Shown here: one piece after another, positions 35,656-43,906 of the stretch
How the letters are laid out: every line of letters starts with the position of its first letter
Position numbering within the stretch: the stretch's first letter is position 1
Assembly (NCBI RefSeq): GCF_008064665.1
Contig: NZ_VRZA01000001.1
Coordinates: 558,001-622,000, forward strand
Length of the DNA: 64,000 nt
Direction: 5' to 3'
Source of the DNA: Parahaliea maris
GTDB lineage: Bacteria; Pseudomonadota; Gammaproteobacteria; Pseudomonadales; Halieaceae
Notes under the pieces: generated by a model
What the model was told of the DNA's origin: nothing
Seen by the model: the letters and a program-made list of their open reading frames with translations, nothing else
Databases searched by the model: none
Made by a program: the position numbers and the translations under genes

Positions 35656-36407
35656 TCGTCTTCTCCCAGTAGCAGCGCGCGCTGGGCGGCAACCGCGTCG
35701 GCGCCAATCAATCCTTCGATACGCTGCCAGACCGGGTCAACCTCCGGGCTGAACAGCATTGCCTTGTTGGCCAGGTTACGCTGCTGCAGCGCCGCGCCGC
35801 TTATACCACCGAAGGCGTTGTCGGAAATGCCCGACTCGACTACCGAGAACCAGTGCTGCAAGTAGGCTTGTACGGTTTCCTCGATACCCCGAAAAGCCGA
35901 TTCATCCGCGCGATGGGCGAGCATCCATGGCGACATGATGGCCAGTTGTCGCGGCGAGAGGTGAGCGCGAGCGAGACCCGGCATGTCCCGGGCCTCCTCG
36001 AAGACACCCGTCAGCGGCAGGAACACCTCGTCCATGTAGACCAGGTTGGAGCCCAGATCCATGCGCGGAATCAAATCCAGGTGGAATGCAAAGTGCTCAC
36101 CCGCCTTGACCGAGTCCAGGGTGAAATGGGGTACCGCGGACACACCCGGTGTGAAGGCGAACAGCATATGGGAATCCAGATGCATTGGCGCTGCGGTGAG
36201 GGAGCAGGAAACCAGCCGGAACAGCGGCCCACCAGTGAACACCCGGCTGCAACCCACGCGGCCCTGCACCATGGGCAACTGGCTTTCAAAACTCAGCCAG
36301 GGACCTCCCTCGGGATTCAGCTGCTCCTGCAGGTCGAACCGGGAAATGATGGCATCCAGCGTGTGGTTAAAAAGGGTTCCCGGCAGGGACTGCTCCAGGT
36401 CCGTCAT
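35652..36407 (-). CDS. RCCR-like protein 1 (red chlorophyll catabolite reductase-like)
   Basis: A 251-aa protein that I read as a distant relative of plant RCCR, a member of the ferredoxin-dependent bilin reductase superfamily. The best signature is VPHF at 92-95 followed 19 residues later by DLIPRMDL (111-118), parallel to PNF and DLPPRKDL in plant RCCR. It is the most divergent of the three in this window: it has lost the YLxxYY stretch after the PR-D motif. The ATG at 36407 has GGAG six bases upstream, better than a TTG at 36419. It heads the RCCR-acyl-CoA dehydrogenase-ALDH-MFS operon behind box D. Confidence 0.6.
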   Translation of the reverse strand: MTDLEQSLPGTLFNHTLDAIISRFDLQEQLNPEGGPWLSFESQLPMVQGRVGCSRVFTGGPLFRLVSCSLTAAPMHLDSHMLFAFTPGVSAVPHFTLDSVKAGEHFAFHLDLIPRMDLGSNLVYMDEVFLPLTGVFEEARDMPGLARAHLSPRQLAIMSPWMLAHRADESAFRGIEETVQAYLQHWFSVVESGISDNAFGGISGAALQQRNLANKAMLFSPEVDPVWQRIEGLIGADAVAAQRALLLGEDE

Positions 36408-36479
36408 AGCGCGCTCCAATCAAACAGGCAGTGCAAGTATCATCGGGGGTCAGTGTGCAGGCCCCGCGGCTGAATCATC

Positions 36480-36493
36480 TTGATAAAAGGCAA
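36480..36493. promoter_or_regulatory. FNR-type palindrome D
   Basis: TTGATAAAAGGCAA, about 72 bases upstream of the leftward RCCR-like 1 gene. First half-site is perfect, second GGCAA. Confidence 0.55.
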
Positions 36494-36504
36494 AATGCCG
36501 CGAC

Positions 36505-38193
36505 CTACAGCCGGCTTATGACCGCACTGGCCCGCCAGGGGCGATCTGCCAGCAGGTCGGTATTGGCGGACACAACCTTGTTGGACGCATTGGCAGGCCG
36601 CAGTGTCAACCGATAGATACCGGGCCCGGGCGGCAGACGCGTCAACTCGGGCTGGCTCAACAGGCCGTCAAACTCCCGCTCCCGCCATTCGGTCAGTACG
36701 GTGAAATCCGTTTGCAGGTTACAGGCGAGACTGCCACCGAGTGAGGCATCAGCCACGCAGGCCAGTAGATTGATCCGGTTTTCCGCAGCGCGCTCTACCA
36801 GCCCGGTACGCAATTCCCAGGCTTCCAGCGGCGCCAGCGGAACCAGCACCACCTCCACGCCCTGCAGGGCCAGCAGGCGAAAAGTTTCCGGGTAAAGCGT
36901 ATCGTCGCTGGTGAGCACCGCTACTCTAGCCCCGGGGATTTCGAGACTGCTGAATTGGGCATGGGGAGCCGAGTCAGCGAAACGTTGCGAGGAATGCACC
37001 TGGGGCTGCACCAGCGCCAAGCCGACTGCATCCACCAGCACCGCACAGTGCTGCAGTCCGGCCGCGGTGCGCAGCCACACCGCGGTGGCGACGCAGGCGC
37101 TGCCGGCATTGGCGCGTATCGCCTCGAGCAGCGGCTCTGCAGCGGCACAGGCCTGCTCCGGAGACATGCCGGCCGGGACCAGGGGCGGCAACAGTACAAG
37201 CCGCGCACCTCCAGCTACCGCGGAAGCCACCTCAGCGCCGAGCGTGTTCGCGTCCGGCATCCCGGAGACCTGCAGCAAGGCCACCGGCAGTTCCCGGGCA
37301 CCGACCATTGGCGGTAGCGGCTGCCCTGCCGTGTCTGCGGTAATGGCGCTGTAGAGCTCCGGCCGACGACTGCGGAAAATATCGGTGCCATCCGGCCGCC
37401 GCTTGTCATCGGAACGTGCCGGCTCAATATCGGCAAAGATAATTTCTTCCGTATCCATGGAGGCAATGGCCAGCACCTCGCCGTCGGGCGCGACAATTTG
37501 ACTCTCGCCAGCTCCACAAAGAAAGCGCGGCGGAATGCCTGTCGCAGCGCTCACGCCTTCAAGTATCGCCTCAGGCACCAGGGGGCCCACCTTGTTGGCG
37601 GCGACTACGTACACCTTGTTCTCTGCGGCCCGCACCGGCACATGCAGCGAACCCTCGTCCGAAGCGAACGAATTGAAGCTGTTGAGCATTACCTGGGCGC
37701 CGTTCAGGGCCAGGGTGCGCGGGGTTTCACAGATAACTCCGTCCATGCAGGCGTAAAGGCCCAGCTGACCCAGCGGGGTGCTGACGACAGGCCCGGGCTG
37801 TTCGGACTTTTCGAGGAAGTCATTCTCGTGACCGATGTAGATCTGCTTGGTGTTGTCCGCCAGCAGCTCTCCCTGCGGTGAGTAAAGCAGGCTGGAGCCG
37901 GTGGCGGTGCCGCCGGGGCGCTTCACCGTGCAATTGACGGCCACATAAACGCCGAGCCCTGCGGCCTTGGCAGCGATGGCAGCGAGAAACTCGCCATCGA
38001 GGCTGACCGCGACTTCGTAGCAGTGCTCCCTGCTCTCGTACCACGACAGGTGATTACAGAACTCCGGCAGCACGATCAGGTCTGGCCGGCAGCCGGCGGC
38101 CTCATCGAGCATCCGCAGACAGGTGGCAAGATTGGCGGCGATATCGTCGCCGACGTGGAACTGGGCTGCGGCGACACGCACGCTCTGCTTCAT
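36505..38193 (-). CDS. Fused tandem carbon-nitrogen hydrolase (nitrilase superfamily)
   Basis: A 562-aa protein made of two nitrilase-fold domains. The first (about 1-280) keeps a complete catalytic triad: Glu44 in LPEFCN, Lys116 and Cys149 in YACMDG, so it should hydrolyse a C-N bond (amide, nitrile or carbamoyl). The second (about 290-562) has LLPPLVPAG where the Glu is expected and SDDT where the Cys is expected, so it is probably non-catalytic. Single gene with box E just upstream, opposite to a membrane-protein gene. Substrate unknown; a linear tetrapyrrole amide is only a guess. Confidence 0.82.
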   Translation of the reverse strand: MKQSVRVAAAQFHVGDDIAANLATCLRMLDEAAGCRPDLIVLPEFCNHLSWYESREHCYEVAVSLDGEFLAAIAAKAAGLGVYVAVNCTVKRPGGTATGSSLLYSPQGELLADNTKQIYIGHENDFLEKSEQPGPVVSTPLGQLGLYACMDGVICETPRTLALNGAQVMLNSFNSFASDEGSLHVPVRAAENKVYVVAANKVGPLVPEAILEGVSAATGIPPRFLCGAGESQIVAPDGEVLAIASMDTEEIIFADIEPARSDDKRRPDGTDIFRSRRPELYSAITADTAGQPLPPMVGARELPVALLQVSGMPDANTLGAEVASAVAGGARLVLLPPLVPAGMSPEQACAAAEPLLEAIRANAGSACVATAVWLRTAAGLQHCAVLVDAVGLALVQPQVHSSQRFADSAPHAQFSSLEIPGARVAVLTSDDTLYPETFRLLALQGVEVVLVPLAPLEAWELRTGLVERAAENRINLLACVADASLGGSLACNLQTDFTVLTEWREREFDGLLSQPELTRLPPGPGIYRLTLRPANASNKVVSANTDLLADRPWRASAVISRL

Positions 38194-38208
38194 AAATTGA
38201 TCCCGACG

Positions 38209-38222
38209 CTGATAAATATCAA
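38209..38222. promoter_or_regulatory. FNR-type palindrome E
   Basis: CTGATAAATATCAA, the reverse complement of TTGATATTTATCAG, one mismatch from consensus. It lies 15 bases from the hydrolase start and about 130 bases from the rightward gene at 38353, so it may act on that far gene; box F mirrors the layout. Confidence 0.6.
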
Positions 38223-38321
38223 AGCTCCACCTCCCTGAGCCAAGCAGGATGTGCTCATTGGCGCGCAGCGAAGCCGCGACGATGGAACTGACCTATCGTA
38301 GCAACAGAAGCCGCCGATTTT

Positions 38322-38335
38322 TTGATTTTTGCCAA
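38322..38335. promoter_or_regulatory. FNR-type palindrome F
   Basis: TTGATTTTTGCCAA, 17 bases before the start of the rightward membrane-protein gene and about 130 bases from the leftward hydrolase start. Boxes E and F are arranged symmetrically in the divergent promoter. Confidence 0.6.
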
Positions 38336-38352
38336 GCCCGGAGCACAGATTC

Positions 38353-39015
38353 ATGAGCACCTACCTCGCGCTCAAATTTGCCCACCTGATCGCCTTTGTG
38401 TACTGGCTGGGCGGCGACCTCGGCACCTTCCTGGCCAGCCGCCAGGTGATGCGCACCGACCTCGGGCCCCAGGCGCGCGCCACGGCCCTCGGCATCATGC
38501 TCGCCTGCGACATGGGGCCCAAGCTGGCGATGCCGCTGATCCTTCCTATCGGGCTACAGCTGGCGTCGGACGCTGGCATGCTGGCCCTGCCGGGCTGGGC
38601 GCTCCCGGCTATCTGGCTGGCGGCTCTGCTGTGGGCGGGCATGGTGCTATTCATCTACCTGCGCGAGGGCCAGGCCCTCGCCCACCGAATCGCCGCCATC
38701 GATTTCTGGTTCCGCATTGCCGTGGTTCTCACCCTGCTGGGGCTGACTGCCAGCATCTTTGCCGGCGCCATCGCAGCCGCGGGAATCTGGCTGGGCTGGA
38801 AGCTTCTCATCTTTAGCGCAATGGTGTGCTGTGGCCTGGTCATTCGGGTGCAGCTGAAACCATTTGGCCCGGCCTTTGGCGCCATCATGGCCGGCGAAGA
38901 CCTGGAGCGGGCAAACGCGAGCCTGCAAAACAGTATCACCCGCTGTCGTCCCTGGGTCTGGTGTATCTGGGCGGGACTGTTCATCAACGCAGCCCTGGGC
39001 TTACACCTCATCTGA
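38353..39015 (+). CDS. Small integral membrane protein, unknown
   Basis: A 220-aa protein with about five to six hydrophobic helices. It begins YLALKFAHLIAFVYWLGGDL, a pattern recalling CopD/DUF2269-type membrane proteins with a His in the first helix that could bind heme or metal (tentative). The ATG at 38353 was chosen since it follows box F and gives a membrane helix at once. The MFS gene begins 58 bases downstream, so both are likely one transcript. Confidence 0.6.
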   Translation: MSTYLALKFAHLIAFVYWLGGDLGTFLASRQVMRTDLGPQARATALGIMLACDMGPKLAMPLILPIGLQLASDAGMLALPGWALPAIWLAALLWAGMVLFIYLREGQALAHRIAAIDFWFRIAVVLTLLGLTASIFAGAIAAAGIWLGWKLLIFSAMVCCGLVIRVQLKPFGPAFGAIMAGEDLERANASLQNSITRCRPWVWCIWAGLFINAALGLHLI

Positions 39016-39073
39016 AACAGAACCGGAGCACGCGACACCGCGTATACCGCAAAAACCAATAGAGGACTCACCC

Positions 39074-40390
39074 ATGTCTGACGCCAGCACGGCGCGAACG
39101 TTTCTCGGCATTCAGCTGAATCCCGGCACTACCACCGGGCATATGCTGACCTTTTACCTGTCCTGCTATGCGGCCATCATGCTCGCCACGTTTATCCCAC
39201 AGACACAGCCCTTCCTGCTGAATGAGGTCCTGCAGCTGGAAACCAGCCGCCAGGGCGTCGTCAGCGGCAACCTCAATTTCTGGGGTGAGATTGTCATTAT
39301 CGCCACCGTTGGACTGTGGGGCTCCCTCTCTGACCGGATAGGCCGGCGCTGGGTCACGGGGCTCGGTTTTGTGCTGATCGCCGCCGGCATTTTTCTGTAT
39401 GGCCTGACTCGCGACCTCAACGGCCTGCTGTTCGCCCGCATCATCTACTCTGCCGGCATCGCCGCAGTGAGTACCATGCTGATCACCCTGATGGCGGACT
39501 ACGCCAGTGACAGCAGTCGTGGCAAGGCCACTGGCCTGCTGGGAGTCATGAACGGTCTCGGTGCAATGACTGCCGCCCTTTTCCTGTTGCGACTACCAGC
39601 GATGTACCAGGGACAGGGGATGAACGCGGAACAAGCCGCCTGGGCAACCTATACCACCATGACGGTGATCGTCGCGCTCATTGCTGCGGCCATGTTCCTG
39701 GGACTCAAGGGCGGCGTGGCGAAGCGGCTGGAAGCGAGCCCGCCCCTGCTGCGCCAGCTGCGGGAAGGGGTGGGCGAAGCCCGCCGCCCGGTTATCGCCC
39801 TGGCCTACGCCGCCTCCTTTGTGGCCCGCGGCAACCTCGCAGTGGTGGGTACCTTCTACACCCTGTGGGCCTCGATCTATGGCGCGTCGGTACTGGGCAT
39901 GACCTCCGCGGAAGCAGTGAGCAAGGGCGGCGGCCTGCTGGCGATCTCCTACGGTGCCTCCCTGCTGAGCGCCCCCCTGTTCGGGATCATGTCGGACCGC
40001 CTGCGCCGGGTGAGCGCCCTGGCGATCAGCCTCGCCATCGGCGCAGTGGGCTACGGCAGCACGTGGTTCCTCGACAGCCCCTTCAGCGGCGCTGCTATCG
40101 TCTGCCTGGTGCTGATCGGCATGGCGGAGGTGGGTTGTATCATCACCAGTGGCGTCCTGATTGCCGAGCAGGCGCCGGATCGCCTGCGCGGTTCGGTGGT
40201 CGGGATTTTCACCCTGGCCGGTGCCGTGGGCATACTCATCGCATCGGTCGTGGGCGGCTACCTGTTCGACCACTGGCTCAACACCGGTCCCTTCGTATTC
40301 TTTGGCCTGGTGGCCGCGCTGGTATGCGCCTGGGCGCTGGTCCTGCGACTGCAGCCAGAGGCACAACCAGCACCGGCGGCCACCGCCTGA
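39074..40390 (+). CDS. MFS transporter (paralogue of 47045-48391)
   Basis: Twelve-helix major facilitator protein of 438 aa, with LSDRIGRRWVTG in the first cytoplasmic loop and MSDRLRRVS in the second half. It aligns along much of its length with the MFS protein encoded at 47045-48391 (shared FLGI/VxL start and an ARGNLAV/SRGDLAI helix), so the two are paralogues in one locus. Translated after the small membrane protein. Substrate unknown. Confidence 0.88.
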   Translation: MSDASTARTFLGIQLNPGTTTGHMLTFYLSCYAAIMLATFIPQTQPFLLNEVLQLETSRQGVVSGNLNFWGEIVIIATVGLWGSLSDRIGRRWVTGLGFVLIAAGIFLYGLTRDLNGLLFARIIYSAGIAAVSTMLITLMADYASDSSRGKATGLLGVMNGLGAMTAALFLLRLPAMYQGQGMNAEQAAWATYTTMTVIVALIAAAMFLGLKGGVAKRLEASPPLLRQLREGVGEARRPVIALAYAASFVARGNLAVVGTFYTLWASIYGASVLGMTSAEAVSKGGGLLAISYGASLLSAPLFGIMSDRLRRVSALAISLAIGAVGYGSTWFLDSPFSGAAIVCLVLIGMAEVGCIITSGVLIAEQAPDRLRGSVVGIFTLAGAVGILIASVVGGYLFDHWLNTGPFVFFGLVAALVCAWALVLRLQPEAQPAPAATA

Positions 40391-40391
40391 A

Positions 40392-41192
40392 TCAGATGCC
40401 CATGCCGGCAAACAGGTCGCGCTTGTTGAAGCCCGCAGTGAGAAAGCGCCAGAACGCCTTGGGACCGGTGAGCCAGGCTACGGTGTCCCCGCTGCGGGTG
40501 GAAGCGAGCACTTTCCTGGCCAGCCACGGTGTCACCGTTTCCACGCTGTCGCCGAGTATGTTGAAGATACGCTTGCTCTTCTCCCACTGCGGGGAGGACG
40601 TGTCATAGTCTCCGACCAGCAGATCCGTGACCACGATGCCGGGACTCAGGGTATTCACCTGCACCCCGGTACCGCGCACCTCTTTCTGCAGGGCGCGATT
40701 GAGGTAATTCACCGCGCGTTTGCTCGCCCCGTAAGCGCACATACCCGGCTGGGTTTGACCGCCACTGCCAAAACCTTCCATGTTCCAGATCTGGCCATGC
40801 CCCTGTTCCACCATGCCAGCCAGCACTACCCGGTTGGCCAGCAGCATGCCGCCCAGATTGATGTCGGCAAGCTGGCGCAAGGCCTCCGGGGCCTGCTCCC
40901 ACAAAGGCAGCCGGGGCAGGCTGACTCCGGCATTATTGATCCACACATCGACGCCACCGAATGCGTCGACAGCCACCTGCCAGAGCTTCACCAGGTCGGC
41001 CTGGGAGGTGATATCACAGGCGGCGCCGACCACCCGGCCGCCGCCAAATTCTTCACCCAGGCTCGCCACCAGCGCGGCTACCGCTTCCTCGCTGCGCCCG
41101 GACACCACCACCCGACAGTCCAGCGCAAGGAAACTGCGCGCAAGCCCGAGGCCGATACCGCGGGTACTGCCGGTGATCACGATGATTTTCAT
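40392..41192 (-). CDS. SDR resembling chlorophyll b reductase (NOL/NYC1-like)
   Basis: Short-chain dehydrogenase of 266 aa. It has TGSTRGIG at 7-14, NNAG at 86-89, and the catalytic Tyr154 and Lys158 in YGASK. The similarity I see to plant NOL goes beyond general SDR motifs: VDVWINNAGVS, an NMEGFGSGGQTQP block like NIDGAGSDGRPTP, LSPGIVVTDLL like LSPGMVTTDLL, RIFNILGDSVETV like KFFINVLAEPAEVV, and a late FLTG-type segment. NOL/NYC1 reduce the C7-formyl of chlorophyll b. Here the exact substrate is inference. The ATG at 41192 starts the Rossmann fold; the frame extends upstream without similarity. Confidence 0.7.
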   Translation of the reverse strand: MKIIVITGSTRGIGLGLARSFLALDCRVVVSGRSEEAVAALVASLGEEFGGGRVVGAACDITSQADLVKLWQVAVDAFGGVDVWINNAGVSLPRLPLWEQAPEALRQLADINLGGMLLANRVVLAGMVEQGHGQIWNMEGFGSGGQTQPGMCAYGASKRAVNYLNRALQKEVRGTGVQVNTLSPGIVVTDLLVGDYDTSSPQWEKSKRIFNILGDSVETVTPWLARKVLASTRSGDTVAWLTGPKAFWRFLTAGFNKRDLFAGMGI

Positions 41193-41280
41193 AGTTGTCT
41201 CCCTGTGAGCGGGGCCAGTGCGCCCCGCATACCTGTGTTGAATCTGTTTATCTTTACCACGGCCTGAAGGTACCGACTCC

Positions 41281-41907
41281 ATGACCCAGCGCGACTCGCT
41301 CCCAACCTCTTCCACCGACCGGATCAAACACGTCTACCCGGTGGGTTCAGTCGGCCACACCCTGCAACAGCTGCACGGCGTCTGGCACGATCACATCGAA
41401 CTGTTCAATCTCGATGGCAGCCGGCTGGATGACGACTCCGCCGCTGGCGCCGGCACTCCAGGTCCGGGCCCCTTCGACAACCTGGTCTACATCGACTTCG
41501 ATGGCGAGACCCTGCAGCTGACCAACATCCACATCCGCGGACGCGAACCCGGGGTCAAAACCTTCGCCGGCTACATGCGCGACGGGCTGCTGGTATTCGA
41601 TTCTCTCGGCCCCGGCGCCTACGAAAACATCGGCATGTCCGGCGGCCCGGGGATTCTCACGTTCAGCGCCCGCCATCTGGACGGTGCGACCAACGTTTAC
41701 ATGGAACCGGACTTCATCATGCTGACCGCACCCGGCGAGCGGATACGCCATACCGTGCTCTACCGACACGGCGCTGCGGTTCGCACCCTCACCGCCCGGG
41801 GCACGCGGCTGTGGCCGAGTTGCACCCGGCGCCATCCCCTGGATCCCCGGGGCAGTGACGGTCCGGTGCACGAGACACCTTTTCAGTCGTCCATCTGGTC
41901 GGGCTAA
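41281..41907 (+). CDS. Lipocalin/calycin-like protein of unknown function
   Basis: A 208-aa cytoplasmic-looking protein without signal peptide or membrane helix. It begins a core with LHGVWHDHIELFNLDGSRL and continues in short beta strands rich in Gly, Pro and aromatic residues, consistent with a small barrel for a hydrophobic ligand. The GxWHxxxxLFxxDG element is shared with the protein at 43907-44878, so the two may be related. It is divergent from the NOL-like gene with 88 bases between. Function unknown; ligand binding or chaperoning of a tetrapyrrole is speculative. Confidence 0.6.
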   Translation: MTQRDSLPTSSTDRIKHVYPVGSVGHTLQQLHGVWHDHIELFNLDGSRLDDDSAAGAGTPGPGPFDNLVYIDFDGETLQLTNIHIRGREPGVKTFAGYMRDGLLVFDSLGPGAYENIGMSGGPGILTFSARHLDGATNVYMEPDFIMLTAPGERIRHTVLYRHGAAVRTLTARGTRLWPSCTRRHPLDPRGSDGPVHETPFQSSIWSG

Positions 41908-41933
41908 AGTAGCTGCCGGGCGACGTTCGATGA

Positions 41934-41947
41934 TTGACTAATATCAA
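41934..41947. promoter_or_regulatory. FNR-type palindrome G
   Basis: TTGACTAATATCAA, 66 bases upstream of RCCR-like 2, matching TTGAT-N4-ATCAA at nine of ten positions. Confidence 0.7.
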
Positions 41948-42013
41948 GCTGCCGTATCAACCTGGCCTTATCATCAACACAACGCCTGCATCACCCTCCA
42001 CAAGTGAGACCCC

Positions 42014-42826
42014 ATGAGTGAACGTATCCTGACCTCCATCGCCGACATGGTGGAACAGACTCCCGACGTCGATAATCGCAGTGTCTTTTCCCAGCTGTGG
42101 GACATTCTCGGTGAAATGGACCGGCGCATTCGCGACCGCTTTGAACTGCAGCGCGACCCCTGCAGTGACCGCTTTGCCGACTACCGCAAACTGGGCAGTG
42201 AGTCGGAGGGCTCGCTGAGCACCTACAGCGGTCCGGAAGTGGACTGGTACGTTCACTCCTACATTGGCTCGCCCGAGTCCACGTTCACCAACATGCACAT
42301 CACCCTGAGCCTGGGACCGCAGTCGCGCGTGCCCCACTTCGGTTTTGCCTTTGGCACGGTGCCGGACATTTTCGTGTACATGGATTACCTGCCGCGCTGC
42401 GACCTCGCGGAAAATCCGCAATACCTGGACCACTACTACACCGAAATGAACCAGGAATACCTGCGCCTGCAGGCAGACGAACGTCTGAACCCGTTCATCA
42501 GCCAGGACCTCTACACCCGCGTAGCCCTCACCCCCACCGCCGTGTGCTATACCGCGAAAGTGGATGACGATGTCATCGCCAACCTGCGCACCATTGCGCT
42601 GGAACGCCTGGAGCGCTGGTTCGGCTGGGTCGATGCCGCCGAGGCCACCGCGCCCGGGGAGCGTGAAGCGCTGGCCCGGCGCGATGAGCTGATCCGGCGC
42701 ACCATTTGTGAACGCGACCCGGCCAACGTGCTGGCGGAACGCCTGTTTGGCAAGGACATCGCCGACACCATGGTCACCACCCTGTGGGGAGGCAATCGCA
42801 CACTGCCGCGCCCCGGGCTCTCCTGA
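42014..42826 (+). CDS. RCCR-like protein 2 (red chlorophyll catabolite reductase-like)
   Basis: A 270-aa protein and the best RCCR match of the three. Plant RCCR has APNF, DLPPRKDL, YLKTFYED and FSSSLYIRAVASPTA in this order; here I see VPHF (106-109), DYLPRCDL (124-131), YLDHYYTE (137-144) and FISQDLYTRVALTPTA (161-176). RCCR reduces the C15/C16 bond of the linear product of PaO, using ferredoxin. A substrate other than RCC (another bilin) is possible. The stop overlaps the start of the chlorophyllase-like gene (TGATG), so they are translationally coupled. Confidence 0.72.
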   Translation: MSERILTSIADMVEQTPDVDNRSVFSQLWDILGEMDRRIRDRFELQRDPCSDRFADYRKLGSESEGSLSTYSGPEVDWYVHSYIGSPESTFTNMHITLSLGPQSRVPHFGFAFGTVPDIFVYMDYLPRCDLAENPQYLDHYYTEMNQEYLRLQADERLNPFISQDLYTRVALTPTAVCYTAKVDDDVIANLRTIALERLERWFGWVDAAEATAPGEREALARRDELIRRTICERDPANVLAERLFGKDIADTMVTTLWGGNRTLPRPGLS

Positions 42827-43821
42827 TGCGCAACTGGCGGGTCCGCGCGCTTTACCGCGCGGTCGCGGTGCCCGGCCAGCCCGGCCCCTTCGACCGCGCC
42901 ACCCTGAAGATCTACTATCCCGCGCGCTACGGCGACAGCCTGGAAGAGCGCAATAGCGGTTGCGTGCCGCCGGATCCGGCCTTCGCCCCCTGCCCGGTGG
43001 TGATCTTCCTGCCGGGGATCAATCTCGGCCCGGAAGCCTACGCCTGGCTGGCCAGGGCGCTGGCAGCCCAGGGCTTTGTCTGCGTACTGCCGTCCATGGT
43101 GGCCGAGGAAATGCCGGGCTATACCAGCCTCACGCCGGGGCTCGATGTTCAGGCACTGCTGCCGGAGCACTACGGCTCCCGCCCCTCCGCCACGACCCTG
43201 GCGCCAATTCGCGAAATGCTGAAAGCACTGAACAGCAGCGGCCAGCTGGCGGGCTCGCTTGATCTCCAGCGCCTGGTGTTGGGCGGGCATTCCGCCGGCG
43301 GCAGCGTGGCCCTGCTGAACGCTCGCCGCGACTGGCTGCCCGGGCTACAGGCGACCTTCTGCTATGGCGCCCATGCCGGCGCCGCCAGCCAGCTCGGTTA
43401 TCCGCCCGCGGCCCAGTTTCCCCTGCCGGCAGAGGTTCCCACCCTGATGCTGGGCGGCGATCGCGACGGCTGTATCGCCAACAGCCTGCATCGCTACGGC
43501 CTCGAAGACGGCGCCTTTGGCCCCACGGCCATGGTGCAGCGCAGCTTCGAGGACGCCCTGGAACGCCACGGCGACGACAGCTACCTGGGCATCCTCACCG
43601 GGGCCAACCACTTTTCCCTGGCCTGGCCGGAAGACAGCACCACGGGCCGTCCCTTTATTGACCTTGCCGCCACGCGCCCCGGAACGCATTTGCGCCGCCA
43701 GCTCCTGTGCGCGATCAGCCGCTTCCTGCGCGGCAGCGTGCTGGGCGACAGCCGTGCCGTGGCCGCACTCGAACGCCAGTTGGGTAGCCGCCACAACTGG
43801 CAGGTATACGCCAGGCGATAG
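42826..43821 (+). CDS. Chlorophyllase-like alpha/beta hydrolase
   Basis: Alpha/beta hydrolase of 331 aa without signal peptide. It has the oxyanion-side segment PVVIFLPGINLG, nucleophile Ser156 in GGHSAGG and a likely catalytic His in GANHF. Plant chlorophyllase has a similar layout (VVMLLHGYFL, SGHSRGG, GHLDM). Chlorophyllases cleave the phytyl ester of chlorophyll; here any ester of an uptaken pigment could be the substrate (inference). It starts at the ATG that overlaps the RCCR-like 2 stop by one base. Confidence 0.72.
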   Translation: MRNWRVRALYRAVAVPGQPGPFDRATLKIYYPARYGDSLEERNSGCVPPDPAFAPCPVVIFLPGINLGPEAYAWLARALAAQGFVCVLPSMVAEEMPGYTSLTPGLDVQALLPEHYGSRPSATTLAPIREMLKALNSSGQLAGSLDLQRLVLGGHSAGGSVALLNARRDWLPGLQATFCYGAHAGAASQLGYPPAAQFPLPAEVPTLMLGGDRDGCIANSLHRYGLEDGAFGPTAMVQRSFEDALERHGDDSYLGILTGANHFSLAWPEDSTTGRPFIDLAATRPGTHLRRQLLCAISRFLRGSVLGDSRAVAALERQLGSRHNWQVYARR

Positions 43822-43830
43822 CACGGCATT

Positions 43831-43844
43831 TTGACATTTCGCAG
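43831..43844. promoter_or_regulatory. Weak FNR-type palindrome H
   Basis: TTGACATTTCGCAG, 62 bases before the start of the gene at 43907. It fits the CGCAA variant seen in boxes A, C and I except for the last base. The 85-base gap would allow an internal promoter. Confidence 0.3.
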
Positions 43845-43906
43845 TACCCCGGCCGCGGCCCCGGGCGACCATGTCACTGTTCCCTTTATGCAATCAAGGA
43901 TCCCCC

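Noticed and set aside
41233-41250. TTGAATCTGTTTAT as an FNR-type site between the NOL-like and calycin-like genes
   Set aside because: Only about six of ten conserved positions match, so it was not counted with the other sites.
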